From assembly GCA_047973085.1 (NCBI GenBank), contig JBKEBI010000077.1, positions 1 to 18,656 of the forward strand: DNA of 18,656 bases, in the 5' to 3' direction. The position numbers were made by a program, and so were the translations under genes. Shown piece by piece: positions 6,820-14,914 of this stretch. The notes beneath the pieces were generated by a model. The model saw nothing but the letters and a program-made list of their open reading frames with translations. It had not been told where the DNA came from and searched no databases. The DNA is from JBKEDG01 sp047973085. GTDB lineage: Bacteria > Bacillota_I > Bacilli_A > JBKEDG01. The first letter of the stretch is position 1. Every line of letters begins with the position of its first letter.

Positions 6820-7566
6820 ATGTCAGTAGTAGGTATGACAAATCTGCTTGAAGCAGGTGTGCACTTTGGGCACAGAACAAATCGTTGGAATCCAAAGATG
6901 GGAAAGTATATTTATACTTCTAGAAAGTCAATTTATATTATTGATTTACAGAAGACGCAAAAATTAATTGAGTTTGCTTATAGAAAAGTAAATGAAATTG
7001 CTGAAAATGGTGGAAAAGTATTATTTGTAGGTACTAAAAAGCAAGCACAAGATCCAATTCAAGTGGTTGCAGAGCGTACTGGAATGTTTTATGTAAATAC
7101 AAGATGGTTAGGTGGTACTTTAACTAACTATTCAACTATTAAAAAGCGTATAGATAGAATGGACGCTATTGAAAAAATGGAAGAAGATGGAACATTTGAT
7201 TTACTTCCTAAAAAATAAGTTATACAAATTAGAAAAGAATATGCAAAACTTGAGCGTTTCTTAGGTGGAATTAGAGGAATGAAGGGGTTACCTGAATTAA
7301 TGATTATTGTTAATCCTCGTAAAGAAATCAATGCAATTAAGGAAGCTAGAAAGCTTGGAATCCCAGTAATTGGTATTGTTGATACTAACTGTGATCCAGA
7401 TGATGTTGATTATGTAATTCCAGCTAATGATGATGCTGTTAGAAGTGTTGAATTAATTTTAAATGTAATGGGTAATGCTATATGTGAAGCAAATGGTTGT
7501 GATATGATTACCTTTACTGAAAAAAAGAGAGAAATTAAAGGAAATAACAGCGAATCAAACGAATAA
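6820..7566 (+). pseudogene. rpsB: 30S ribosomal protein S2 gene interrupted by one in-frame TAA
   Basis: The whole S2 protein is readable in one frame: MSVVGMTNLLEAGVHFGH start with AAAGGAGAG 5 nt upstream, NRWNPKM, YIIDLQKT, VGTKKQAQ, RWLGGTLTNY, then, after LLPKK, the codon 133 is TAA (7216-7218), and the frame goes straight on with VIQIRKEYAKLERFLGG, NPRKE, IPVIGIVDTNCDPD, YVIPANDDA to a stop at 7564-7566. Total 248 codons before the final stop, normal length. Bacterial S2 proteins have Glu at this place (LPKKE), so one G-to-T change (GAA to TAA) explains it. S2 is needed for mS1/S1-side assembly of the 30S head-platform region and is essential, so either this is a sequencing error, a dead second copy, or the stop is read through. 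The truncated product would be 132 residues. No restart site with a good SD is seen; ATG 7279 has only GAGGA 2 nt away. Own promoter and terminator; tsf, the usual partner, does not follow. Confidence 0.9.
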
Positions 7567-7570
7567 TATT

Positions 7571-7595
7571 AAAGTACAGCATTGCTGTGCTTTTT
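7571..7595 (+). terminator. Rho-independent terminator of rpsB
   Basis: 7571-7580 pairs with 7584-7593 (ten pairs, one G-U) around the loop ATT, with the core CAGC/GCTG, and runs into TTTTT at 7591-7595. It lies 5 nt behind the S2 stop and just before the MATE gene, so rpsB looks like its own transcription unit, with some read-through into the next genes possible. Confidence 0.75.
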
Positions 7596-7612
7596 AAATG
7601 AGGGGGATAAAT

Positions 7613-8980
7613 ATGAACGGTACAGATATGACATCTGGCTCTATTTTAGGTAAAATTAGCAAGGTTGCACTCCCTATATTAGTTACTAATCTGATAAATA
7701 TGGCCCATAATTTAACTGATATGTTTTGGTTGGGTCAAGTGAGTCAAACTGCACTTTCAGCAGTAGGAGCAATGGGATTATTTCTATGGCTTGGAATGAG
7801 CTTTGGTGCTCTTGCAAGAACTGGTTCTGAAGTAATGATAGCTCAAGAATATGGGAAAAGAAATTTTATAGGTGTAAATAAATTTGCTACTAATGGTTTC
7901 TTATTATCACTTATTTTAGCCTTTTTATATGGTATGACTATTTTTATGCTTAAAAATCAGATTATAGATATATACAATTTTGAAGGTAAAGAGTTAATTA
8001 ATATGTCTTATGACTATTTAAAATACATTCCATTTTCCGTTTGTTTTTTAATTATAAATCATCAATTTATTGCAACATATAATGGTATTGGAAATAGTAG
8101 GATTGTCTTTATTTTTGTAAGTTTAGGACTTGTTATGAATATGATTTTAGATCCTCTATTTATTTTAGTCCTTGATATGAGCGCAGAAGGTGCAGCAATT
8201 GCAACACTTATTGCAATGGTAACAACAACTTTGATGTTTGTAATATATTCAAGATTTAAAACTGATATTTTAGAACATTTTACTGATAATATAAGTTTTA
8301 AAAGGTGTAAGAGACTACTTAACTTAGGTATAGTCCCTATGTTTCATCAAATATTATTTTCATTAATATTTATTATTATGAGCATCTATATAGTTAAATT
8401 TGGTGATGAGAATGTTGCTATTAGTAGAATAGGTTCTCAAGTAGAGTCTTTAACATGGATAGTTGGTGGAGCTGCAACAACTGCTCTTACTGTTTATACA
8501 GGGCAAAATTTTGGAGTTAAAAATTATAAAAGAATTGCAAAAGGATTTAGCTTTATGATGGTTGTAATGGTTTCATATAGTTTACTTGTTACGATGCTAT
8601 TTATATTTTATGGAGAAGAAATTTTCAAAATCTTCTTACCGAATGAACCAATTACGGCAAAACTTGGAGCAACATATCTTATAATAAATGCTCCAGCTCA
8701 AATTTTTATGATGGTTGAAGCAGTAGCAACAGGGTTCTTCAATGGTCAAGGTCATACTAAGGTTCCAGCATTTGCTAGTATTTTTGGAAATGTACTTAGG
8801 ATACCTATTATGATTATTTTAGGTAATATTTATGGAATAAATGGTGTTTGGATTGCCATGTGTATTTCAGCATCACTTAGAGGAATGATGTTAATTATTC
8901 AATTTATTATTAGTGTATTAAAAAGTAAGAATTATAAATTTAAATATTTCGTACTAAATAAGGAGGTAAGTAATGCTTAG
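7613..8980 (+). CDS. MATE family multidrug/Na+-type efflux protein
   Basis: A 455-residue membrane protein of the MATE family (NorM/DinF-like branch; members expel cationic drugs or metabolites in exchange for Na+ or H+). Seen: SILGKISKVALPILVTN at the start, NLTDMFWLGQVS (the family's first helix pair motif, N..D..WvG), GTLGAGMG-like region replaced by SFGALARTGSE, an internal repeat in the second half (QVESLTWIVGGAATTAL, GQNFGVKN), and about twelve hydrophobic helices. Start chosen at ATG 7613 because GAGGGGG lies 8 nt upstream; an ATG five codons earlier lies inside the terminator tail. No promoter is obvious between the rpsB terminator and this gene. It overlaps the ABC-F gene by 8 nt, so they are co-translated. 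Substrate cannot be told. Confidence 0.9.
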   Translation: MNGTDMTSGSILGKISKVALPILVTNLINMAHNLTDMFWLGQVSQTALSAVGAMGLFLWLGMSFGALARTGSEVMIAQEYGKRNFIGVNKFATNGFLLSLILAFLYGMTIFMLKNQIIDIYNFEGKELINMSYDYLKYIPFSVCFLIINHQFIATYNGIGNSRIVFIFVSLGLVMNMILDPLFILVLDMSAEGAAIATLIAMVTTTLMFVIYSRFKTDILEHFTDNISFKRCKRLLNLGIVPMFHQILFSLIFIIMSIYIVKFGDENVAISRIGSQVESLTWIVGGAATTALTVYTGQNFGVKNYKRIAKGFSFMMVVMVSYSLLVTMLFIFYGEEIFKIFLPNEPITAKLGATYLIINAPAQIFMMVEAVATGFFNGQGHTKVPAFASIFGNVLRIPIMIILGNIYGINGVWIAMCISASLRGMMLIIQFIISVLKSKNYKFKYFVLNKEVSNA

Positions 8981-10598
8981 TGTAGTTAACTTGGGAGTAA
9001 CTTTTAATAAACAAAAGTTATTTGAAGATGCAAATTTACAATTTAGTGAAGGAAATTGTTATGGTGTGATTGGAGCAAATGGAAGTGGGAAATCAACATT
9101 TCTGCGTGTTCTTGCGGGTCAAATTGATTCAACAGTTGGATCGGTTGTATATGATAAAACTTTGAAACTTTCATTTTTAGAGCAAGATCATCATAAATAT
9201 AATGAAGATACAATTATTAATGTAGTTTTAATGGGACATAAAGAGCTATACAAACTAATAGAAGAAAGAAACAAACTATATGCAAAAACTGATTTTACAG
9301 AAGAAGATGGAATACGTAGTGCAGAGATTGAAGCTGACTTTTTAGAGTTAAATGGTTGGGAAGCAGAATCTGAAGCAGAGATTATTTTAAATGGGCTAAA
9401 TCTTGAAAATAAAGATTACTATAAAACTATGAAGGAAATTAGCGATATTGATAAGGTTAAAATCTTACTTGCTCAAGCATTGTTTGGTGATCCAGATATT
9501 TTACTTTTAGATGAGCCTACTAACCACTTAGATTTCTATGCGATTAAATGGCTAGAAAATTTTCTGGTTAATTTTAAAAAGACTTTAATTGTTGTATCAC
9601 ATGATAGACACTTTTTAAATACAGTTTGTACTCATATTGTTGATATAGATTTTAGTGAAATAAAACTTTACTCGGGAAATTATGATTTTTGGAAGCAGTC
9701 AAGTGAGCTTGTTAAAACTATGCAGCTTGAGCAAAACAAAAAGAAAGAGCAACAGATAAAAGAATTAGAATCGTTTGTTGCAAGGTTTAGTGCTAATGCT
9801 TCTAAATCTAAACAGGCGACAAGTAGAAAAAAAATTCTGGATAAAATAAATCTTGAAGAAATTAAACCATCATCTAGAAAATACCCATATATTATATTTA
9901 ATCCTGAAAGAAGACTAGGAAATCAAATTCTTTCTGTAGATAATTTAAAGTATAGTTATAAAGGGGAAACTTTATTTAAGGATTTAACATTAAGTATAGG
10001 TAGAGAAGATAAAGTTGTAATAATTAGTAATAATGATAATGCCATAGATGCTTTTTTTGAAATAATTACAGGTAATATTACTGAAGGTTTTGAAGGTGAA
10101 TTTAATTGGGGAACTACGGTTGATTATGACTATTTACCAAAAGATAATGGACATTTCTTTAATGATAATGATTTGAGCCTAATTGAATGGCTAAGCGATT
10201 TTAGTGAAGAAAAAGGGGAAGGCTATTTACGAAGCTTTTTGGGAAAAATGTTGTTTTCAAGAGAAGAGCCATTAAAGAAAGTGAAAGTATTAAGTGGTGG
10301 AGAAAAAATGAGAATGATGTTTTCTAAAATGATGTTAACTAGTGCAAATACACTGCTTTTAAATCAGCCAACAAATCATTTGGATTTAGAATCTATTTCT
10401 AGTGTAAACGATTCACTTATTAAATTTGATGGAGCATTAATTTATGCTTCACACGATTTAAGTTTAGTTGAAACAATTGCTAATAAAGTTGTAATTTTAA
10501 CTGAGAATGGTTGTGTACAGTATCAAGGAACTTATGAAGAATTTAGTGAATCTGAAATTATGCAAAAAAAGATGGAGGAATTAGGACATCTATTATAA
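8973..10598 (+). CDS. ABC-F family ATPase (YkpA/YbiT-like) with a degenerate second ATP site
   Basis: A 541-residue cytoplasmic protein of two ABC ATPase domains joined by a charged linker (about 240-300, rich in Lys/Glu/Gln), without membrane segments: the ABC-F architecture, whose members act on the ribosome, some as antibiotic-resistance or translation factors. NBD1: Walker A GANGSGKST 34-42, Walker B LLLDEPTNHLD 177-187, switch SHDRHF; but its signature reads ISDID at 156-160 where LSGGQ is expected. NBD2: signature LSGGE 440-444 is intact, but Walker A is SNNDNAID 352-359 (the Lys is I358) and Walker B is LLLNQPTNHLD with N464 and Q465 in place of Asp and catalytic Glu. ATP site I (NBD1 Walker + NBD2 signature) is thus intact and site II lost as a unit. 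SD AGGAGG before ATG; overlaps the MATE gene. The YkpA/YbiT subgroup assignment rests on overall resemblance; a role in drug resistance is only suggested by the neighbour. Confidence 0.9.
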   Translation: MLSVVNLGVTFNKQKLFEDANLQFSEGNCYGVIGANGSGKSTFLRVLAGQIDSTVGSVVYDKTLKLSFLEQDHHKYNEDTIINVVLMGHKELYKLIEERNKLYAKTDFTEEDGIRSAEIEADFLELNGWEAESEAEIILNGLNLENKDYYKTMKEISDIDKVKILLAQALFGDPDILLLDEPTNHLDFYAIKWLENFLVNFKKTLIVVSHDRHFLNTVCTHIVDIDFSEIKLYSGNYDFWKQSSELVKTMQLEQNKKKEQQIKELESFVARFSANASKSKQATSRKKILDKINLEEIKPSSRKYPYIIFNPERRLGNQILSVDNLKYSYKGETLFKDLTLSIGREDKVVIISNNDNAIDAFFEIITGNITEGFEGEFNWGTTVDYDYLPKDNGHFFNDNDLSLIEWLSDFSEEKGEGYLRSFLGKMLFSREEPLKKVKVLSGGEKMRMMFSKMMLTSANTLLLNQPTNHLDLESISSVNDSLIKFDGALIYASHDLSLVETIANKVVILTENGCVQYQGTYEEFSESEIMQKKMEELGHLL

Positions 10599-10599
10599 T

Positions 10600-10640
10600 A
10601 AAAACTATCAAACTGTGAGTTTAACAGCTTGATAGTTTTT
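10600..10640. terminator. Bidirectional terminator between convergent operons
   Basis: 10600-10611 is the exact reverse complement of 10629-10640 (AAAAACTATCAA / TTGATAGTTTTT), and three more pairs CTG/CAG follow inside after one mismatch. A-run on one side and T-run on the other allow use in both directions. It ends on the first base of the minus-strand lipoprotein's stop and begins 2 nt past the ABC-F stop. Confidence 0.85.
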
Positions 10641-11752
10641 TATTCTTCTAATTCGCTTAATTCTTCTTCTGTTAAAGGTCTAGAATCAAACTTGAATGTA
10701 TTTATATCTGAAGTAGCATCGCTCGTTTCAGAAAGTGATGTTGAAAATGTTGAAGAGTAAGTAGATGAAATTTGATTGGACAATGCTTCATTAGTAGCGT
10801 TTAGATTAAATAAATCTGAAGAACCCGTATTTGCCACAGGATTAATTGCATAATATAAAACTATATCTTCATTTATTGAAATACTTCGTGCAGTAACAAT
10901 TGTTGTATAAATAGCTTCTCTTATAGTATGCTCTTGTACATTTGCACTGATTGAAATATAGTCATTTTTTGTAACTACACTATATGTATCGTTACTATTT
11001 TTAGTAACATATGTAGAGAACACATCGTTAATTGAAATATATTCAAAATTGTCTGAAGAAATATCTTCTACTACTTTAACTTCCTTTTCTTCTGCATATT
11101 TTTTTATTAAATATACTATTTCATATCCATTCTCAACTGCAATTAATTCATTGTAGAATGTATCATTACTTAGTTCTTGTAGTACTACTAAAGTCTGTTG
11201 AGAAATTTCGCTTGAAGTAACAGGACCTACATATCCTCCGTTAGAAGAAGTAGTGGTATCACTAGAATATTTAATGGCATATTGCTCAAAGTCAACTTCA
11301 CTTTTTTCAGTTTCGTTAAATTCACGTAAAATTCCTTGAGCATTATCTTGATTTTCATCAACTGTTAAATTAGGATTATCAGCAATAAATATTTTTCGAT
11401 ATTCATAAATTAAATTATCAGAAGTTTTACTATTACTTTCTGCTTGGATATACTCTCCATTAGCATTTTTTACAACCAGCCCATTATCTTCTATATATTT
11501 TAATGTATTAACATATAAAGTATATTTATTATTTGATAATACTACTGAACTTGAATAATTAGAAGTTGTTTTTACTTGTGAAGTATTTGGGACGTTGAAT
11601 GTATAACCAGGACCACTTTTATTATTTTTACCTATCTTGGTTTCATATGCCATATCTACTACATCATCATAAGAAGTTGTTGAAGAAATTAATCCTTCAC
11701 AACCACTAAAAATTGCAAGTAATATTGTAAATATACAAAGTTTTTTAGCCAT
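10640..11752 (-). CDS. Lipoprotein with weak parvulin-like (PrsA-type) middle region
   Basis: A 370-residue secreted lipoprotein. Start chosen at ATG 11752 (AAAGGAG 7 nt upstream, 8-nt overlap with the peptidase gene); the frame is open to a TTG at 11758. Seen: signal MAKKL, hydrophobic core, lipobox FSGC with C18. Residues about 137-218 resemble a parvulin prolyl isomerase domain in order and spacing: NAQGILREF, DFEQYAIKYSSD, a GGYVGP turn at 172-177, LVVLQEL, and NGYEIVYLIKK. The match is distant and I cannot confirm catalysis. Regions before (about 40-90) and after (220-370) are not recognised; the C-terminal third is rich in Ser, Thr, Asn and ends in an acidic tail. If it is PrsA-like, it would help fold exported proteins outside the membrane. 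Last gene of the seven-gene minus-strand operon. Confidence 0.75.
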   Translation of the reverse strand: MAKKLCIFTILLAIFSGCEGLISSTTSYDDVVDMAYETKIGKNNKSGPGYTFNVPNTSQVKTTSNYSSSVVLSNNKYTLYVNTLKYIEDNGLVVKNANGEYIQAESNSKTSDNLIYEYRKIFIADNPNLTVDENQDNAQGILREFNETEKSEVDFEQYAIKYSSDTTTSSNGGYVGPVTSSEISQQTLVVLQELSNDTFYNELIAVENGYEIVYLIKKYAEEKEVKVVEDISSDNFEYISINDVFSTYVTKNSNDTYSVVTKNDYISISANVQEHTIREAIYTTIVTARSISINEDIVLYYAINPVANTGSSDLFNLNATNEALSNQISSTYSSTFSTSLSETSDATSDINTFKFDSRPLTEEELSELEE

Positions 11753-12809
11753 GAACAATCTCCTTTAGCTTTTCTTTGTTTAGGTCATTTAATACTAGCA
11801 TAATGATTTCTTTTGCACTGTCATAATCACGCATATCCATAATTGATGAGCTTGTATGAATATTTCTTGCAGGGATACCAAATATTGTGCTAATTACCCC
11901 ATTATTTGAAATGTGTACTGCTCCAGCGTCTGTACCACCTGGTGAAAAATAATCTTGATAAGCTACACTATTTTGGTCAGAGAGATTTAAAATGTAATTT
12001 TTAAAATTTCTATTATGGATATATGTTCTATCAAAATGACGAACTAAAAATCCATTTCCTAGTCTTCCAAGCTCATCTACAGCGCCTGCAGTATCTCTTG
12101 CTGGTGAAGCATCAACCGCGATAAATATATCTGGTTTAATCATGTTTGCAGAGGTAGTAGCTCCACGAAGTCCTGTCTCTTCTTGTACTGTAGCACCTAT
12201 ATATAAATTTACATCAAGTTCTAAATTTTTAATTTCACATAGGATATCGAGTGCCATAGCACATCCATATCTATTATCAAATGCCTTAGATATATAGCGG
12301 TTGTCACTTAATTTTTTAAAGTTTTTTTCAGGAGTGACCATTGCTCCAATTTCAACATGTTGTCTTGCATCATCTTCATCAATAAATCCACAATCAATTT
12401 CCATATTTTTAATATCGTATGGTACGTTTCTAAGCTCTGGTGTAAGCAGATGAGGTGCAATAGTACTAACTACACCATGGTACTTTTCTTTTTTAGAATT
12501 TGTAACTGTTACTCTCATTGTAAGTAGTACTTGACTCCAAAACCCACCCAAAGGATGAATTTTTAATAGTCCATGCTTTGTATAACCTGTCACTATAAAT
12601 CCAACTTCATCCATATGTCCAGCTATCATAATAGTTGGAGCATTTTCTTTTTTAGAAGGCTTGTAAGCAAAAATGCTACCAAGTTTATCTTGTATAATTT
12701 CATAATTCATTGCTTTCATGTGAGTTTTCATATAGTGTCTTACTTCATCTTCATACCCTGCAATTGCATCTAAATTACAAAGGTCTTGTAAAATTTTTAT
12801 ATTTTTCAT
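11745..12809 (-). CDS. M42 family metallo-aminopeptidase (FrvX/glutamyl aminopeptidase type)
   Basis: A 354-residue cytoplasmic di-zinc (or cobalt) aminopeptidase that trims N-terminal residues from peptides; family members form tetrahedral dodecamers. Seen: all expected ligands and catalytic residues: H65 in AGHMDEVG, D178 in KAFDNRYG, the catalytic pair E210-E211 in QEETGLRG, D233 in AVDASPA and H318 in NIHTSSSIMD; also GGTDAGAVH with the family's small-residue turn. Length is normal for M42. ATG preceded by GGAGG in the 8-nt gap behind trmB, and its TAA overlaps the start of the lipoprotein gene by 8 nt (ATGGCTAA). Substrate preference (Glu/Asp, Leu or Lys) cannot be decided from these motifs. 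Annotation as endoglucanase/cellulase M is a common error for this family and would be wrong. Confidence 0.92.
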   Translation of the reverse strand: MKNIKILQDLCNLDAIAGYEDEVRHYMKTHMKAMNYEIIQDKLGSIFAYKPSKKENAPTIMIAGHMDEVGFIVTGYTKHGLLKIHPLGGFWSQVLLTMRVTVTNSKKEKYHGVVSTIAPHLLTPELRNVPYDIKNMEIDCGFIDEDDARQHVEIGAMVTPEKNFKKLSDNRYISKAFDNRYGCAMALDILCEIKNLELDVNLYIGATVQEETGLRGATTSANMIKPDIFIAVDASPARDTAGAVDELGRLGNGFLVRHFDRTYIHNRNFKNYILNLSDQNSVAYQDYFSPGGTDAGAVHISNNGVISTIFGIPARNIHTSSSIMDMRDYDSAKEIIMLVLNDLNKEKLKEIVHG

Positions 12810-12817
12810 ATTTCCTC

Positions 12818-13444
12818 CTAAAATGATATTTCTATAAGCTTAATTTTTTCACCTAGCTTACTAAATTTATCTTCGTATTCTGTACGAATATTATCTTTAT
12901 TATATTCACTATTGTGTAAATCAATACTAAATTTATTAATACTACAACCAAAATTATTCATAGTTAATACTGAATATTCAAATAATTTTGTGTTATCTGT
13001 TTTAAATGTCAAAAAACAGTTTTTTTTCAACAATTTTCTATACAAATTTAGAAATCTTGGGGATGTAAGCCTTCGCTTTGCATGTCTAGTTTTTGGCCAT
13101 GGATCAGAAAAATTCAAATAAATTTGATCAAAATAATTTTCAAATTTTTCACCTAGTAAAAAAGCGTCACAACGAATAAATTTAATGTTATTAATGTTAT
13201 CTTCTTCAAATTTTTCAATTGCTCTAACAATTACACTATCAAACATTTCTATACCAACATAGTTAATGTTTGGGTTTTGTTTTGCGAGAGTATAGATATA
13301 TCTACCTTTACCAGTACCTATTTCTACATGTATTGGATTAGAATTATCAAATAATGATTCATTGTTATTGATATTATCTAAATTAACACTATAGTTACTA
13401 TTTTCAATTTTATCTCGTGCGCCTTTAACTTTTTTAAGCCTCAT
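12818..13444 (-). CDS. trmB: tRNA (guanine-N7-)-methyltransferase
   Basis: A 208-residue SAM-dependent enzyme that makes m7G at position 46 of tRNA variable loops. Seen: the Rossmann SAM motif VEIGTGKGRY at 40-49, the acidic end of strand 2 (GIEMFDS, 64-70), CDAF at 92-95, and the family-defining NFSDPWPKTRHAKRRL at 111-126 with catalytic D114; the C-terminal TEYEDKF matches the usual T-x-Y-E motif that holds the substrate guanine. Length is typical of the Bacillus monomer/dimer type. It lies 5 nt after coaX and 8 nt before the peptidase gene in the operon; the AGGAC SD is made by the last codons of coaX. Asn/Asp/Lys/Ile richness agrees with the AT-rich genome. Confidence 0.95.
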   Translation of the reverse strand: MRLKKVKGARDKIENSNYSVNLDNINNNESLFDNSNPIHVEIGTGKGRYIYTLAKQNPNINYVGIEMFDSVIVRAIEKFEEDNINNIKFIRCDAFLLGEKFENYFDQIYLNFSDPWPKTRHAKRRLTSPRFLNLYRKLLKKNCFLTFKTDNTKLFEYSVLTMNNFGCSINKFSIDLHNSEYNKDNIRTEYEDKFSKLGEKIKLIEISF

Positions 13445-13449
13445 AAAAA

Positions 13450-14193
13450 TTAGTCCTCATTTCTTAAAATCATATTATTTAATGCATCTAAAATCAAGTT
13501 CTTTTCATATTTAAATTTAAAATTCAAATCATTTTTTACAATATAACTAAGACCGCCTGTTAAATAAATTTCAACATTATCTCCAAGTTCATCTAAAGCC
13601 ATGGCGACAAGTCCATTTATCATTGCGATATGCCCAAAAACAATGCCAGATTGCAGACATTCGGTAGTATTTTTACCAAATAGCCTGTCTGGTTTTTGTA
13701 GTGGGAATTCACTTAATTGAGCACTACTAGTCCAAAGTGAGTTTGCACTAGTTTTTATTCCCGGAGCAATAATTACACCTACAAAAGTACTATCTTTATA
13801 ATACGATATTTTTGTGGCAGTTCCTAGGTCAATAACAATTCCACTTTTAGAATATTGCATAGCTCCTGCAACTCCGCAAATTAAATCACTTCCTACTTCT
13901 CTTGAATTGTCTGTATTAATTTTTACTCCTGATTTATAACCAGGCTCAATCAATTTAGGAATGATATTAAATCTTGATTCAAAACAGTACTTAATTGTAT
14001 TGGTAAGTTGTGGGACTACACTTGAAATTAAAATATTTTTTATTTCAATATCTCCAAAACTATTTTTAAAGATTGTATAGTACTCATCACTAGTCTTACT
14101 TACATCGGTATTAAATCTAAAAACTTTTTTTTCATTATTATATATACCAACAACTATATTACTATTTCCAATGTCTATTACTAAGTTACTCAT
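13450..14193 (-). CDS. coaX: Type III pantothenate kinase
   Basis: A 247-residue ASKHA-fold kinase catalysing the first step of coenzyme A synthesis, ATP + pantothenate to 4'-phosphopantothenate. Seen: PHOSPHATE-1 motif VIDIGNSN (Asp7), the GSDLICGVAGAM segment holding the catalytic Asp (type III motif G-x-D), VIDLGTATKISYY (second phosphate motif), GVIIAPGIKTSANSLW, and LTGGLS near residue 217. These are the CoaX signatures; type I and II kinases lack them. Length is at the usual 250-260. Its ATG overlaps the end of the ECF S-component gene by 8 nt (ATGAGTAA). Slight variation: the usual FDFGTAT reads IDLGTAT and the following Thr is Lys, within family limits. Type III enzymes need a monovalent cation and are not inhibited by CoA. 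Confidence 0.93.
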   Translation of the reverse strand: MSNLVIDIGNSNIVVGIYNNEKKVFRFNTDVSKTSDEYYTIFKNSFGDIEIKNILISSVVPQLTNTIKYCFESRFNIIPKLIEPGYKSGVKINTDNSREVGSDLICGVAGAMQYSKSGIVIDLGTATKISYYKDSTFVGVIIAPGIKTSANSLWTSSAQLSEFPLQKPDRLFGKNTTECLQSGIVFGHIAMINGLVAMALDELGDNVEIYLTGGLSYIVKNDLNFKFKYEKNLILDALNNMILRNED

Positions 14194-14914
14194 CTCGTCC
14201 CCTTTTTATTGCTGGCATAATTAATTGAATTATTAATGAGGATAAAATTGCTTCTAAAAATGAATTAGAAACAAGCACAAATGCTACCATATATACAACA
14301 TTCTGATTTTGAAAAGTATCAATAAATGTTTGACTATAAAACAGAGCAATCATTGATAATACAAATAATCCATGAAAAATTATTGAAATAAAAGTTGGTA
14401 AAACATATATTAACTTTTTTTCTGGATGTTTCTTACAATAAAAAATAAATCCAACATTTGCAAGAGTTAAAATAGTTGCAAATAGTATAAATACAAAACT
14501 CATATCAGTAATAATAAATGTAGTAACAATTATTATTAAAGCAATAGTTGTTACAATCGAAAGCTTGAAAGTATCAAGTTTTTTGGATATATCAAGCATG
14601 AACAAATATACAAGTGGAAATATCACCCTAGGCAATACACTAATTAATGGATTTCTAAATGTTAAATCAAATGGTGTAGCGGGTCTCATAAATGCTACAG
14701 CTAAACTTGAAAGTCCAAAGACAAGACCAAGAATTAGCCCACCTTTTCTTCCATATAAAGTGGTCCCCACAAGCACTGGAATAAACAAGAGTGTTAAGTC
14801 AAATGCAAGTACTGGAATTTTAAAATATCCAACTTGTGGTATAGCAGCCATCACAATAATAATAGCTGCAAAAATTGCAAGTCCCGCTGTTTCTTTTAAA
14901 TTTGTTTTTTTCAT
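14186..14914 (-). CDS. ECF transporter S-component, probably for pantothenate
   Basis: A 242-residue membrane protein with six or so hydrophobic helices, the substrate-binding S-component of an energy-coupling-factor vitamin transporter. Seen: MKKTNLKETAGLAIFAA (the basic N-terminus with an A-x3-A style first helix, which binds the EcfT coupling subunit), IPVLAFDLTLLFIPVLVGTTLYGRKGGLILGLVFG (helices 2-3, the typical D-x3-P-L-G-G-like pattern) in separate pieces, and a PAT..DLTFRNPLISVLPR loop. Start at ATG 14914, because AAAGGAGAAAAATT is directly ahead and it overlaps the previous stop (ATGA); an open frame reaches back to 14950. The overlap with coaX makes pantothenate the most likely substrate (PanT role); that is context, not motif. 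No EcfA or EcfT genes lie in the window, so it must share a module encoded elsewhere. Confidence 0.75.
   Translation of the reverse strand: MKKTNLKETAGLAIFAAIIIVMAAIPQVGYFKIPVLAFDLTLLFIPVLVGTTLYGRKGGLILGLVFGLSSLAVAFMRPATPFDLTFRNPLISVLPRVIFPLVYLFMLDISKKLDTFKLSIVTTIALIIIVTTFIITDMSFVFILFATILTLANVGFIFYCKKHPEKKLIYVLPTFISIIFHGLFVLSMIALFYSQTFIDTFQNQNVVYMVAFVLVSNSFLEAILSSLIIQLIMPAIKRGRDE

Noticed and set aside
7200..7230. Programmed frameshift or RNA slippage at the A-run before the rpsB stop
   Set aside because: The S2 reading frame is the same on both sides of the TAA, and the -1 frame soon reaches a stop, so shifting could not restore S2. Only read-through or a substitution error fits.
6820..7566. 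Reassigned stop codon (alternative genetic code)
   Set aside because: TAA ends most other genes in the window at the expected family length, and TGA ends the rsuA-type gene; no other gene has an internal stop.
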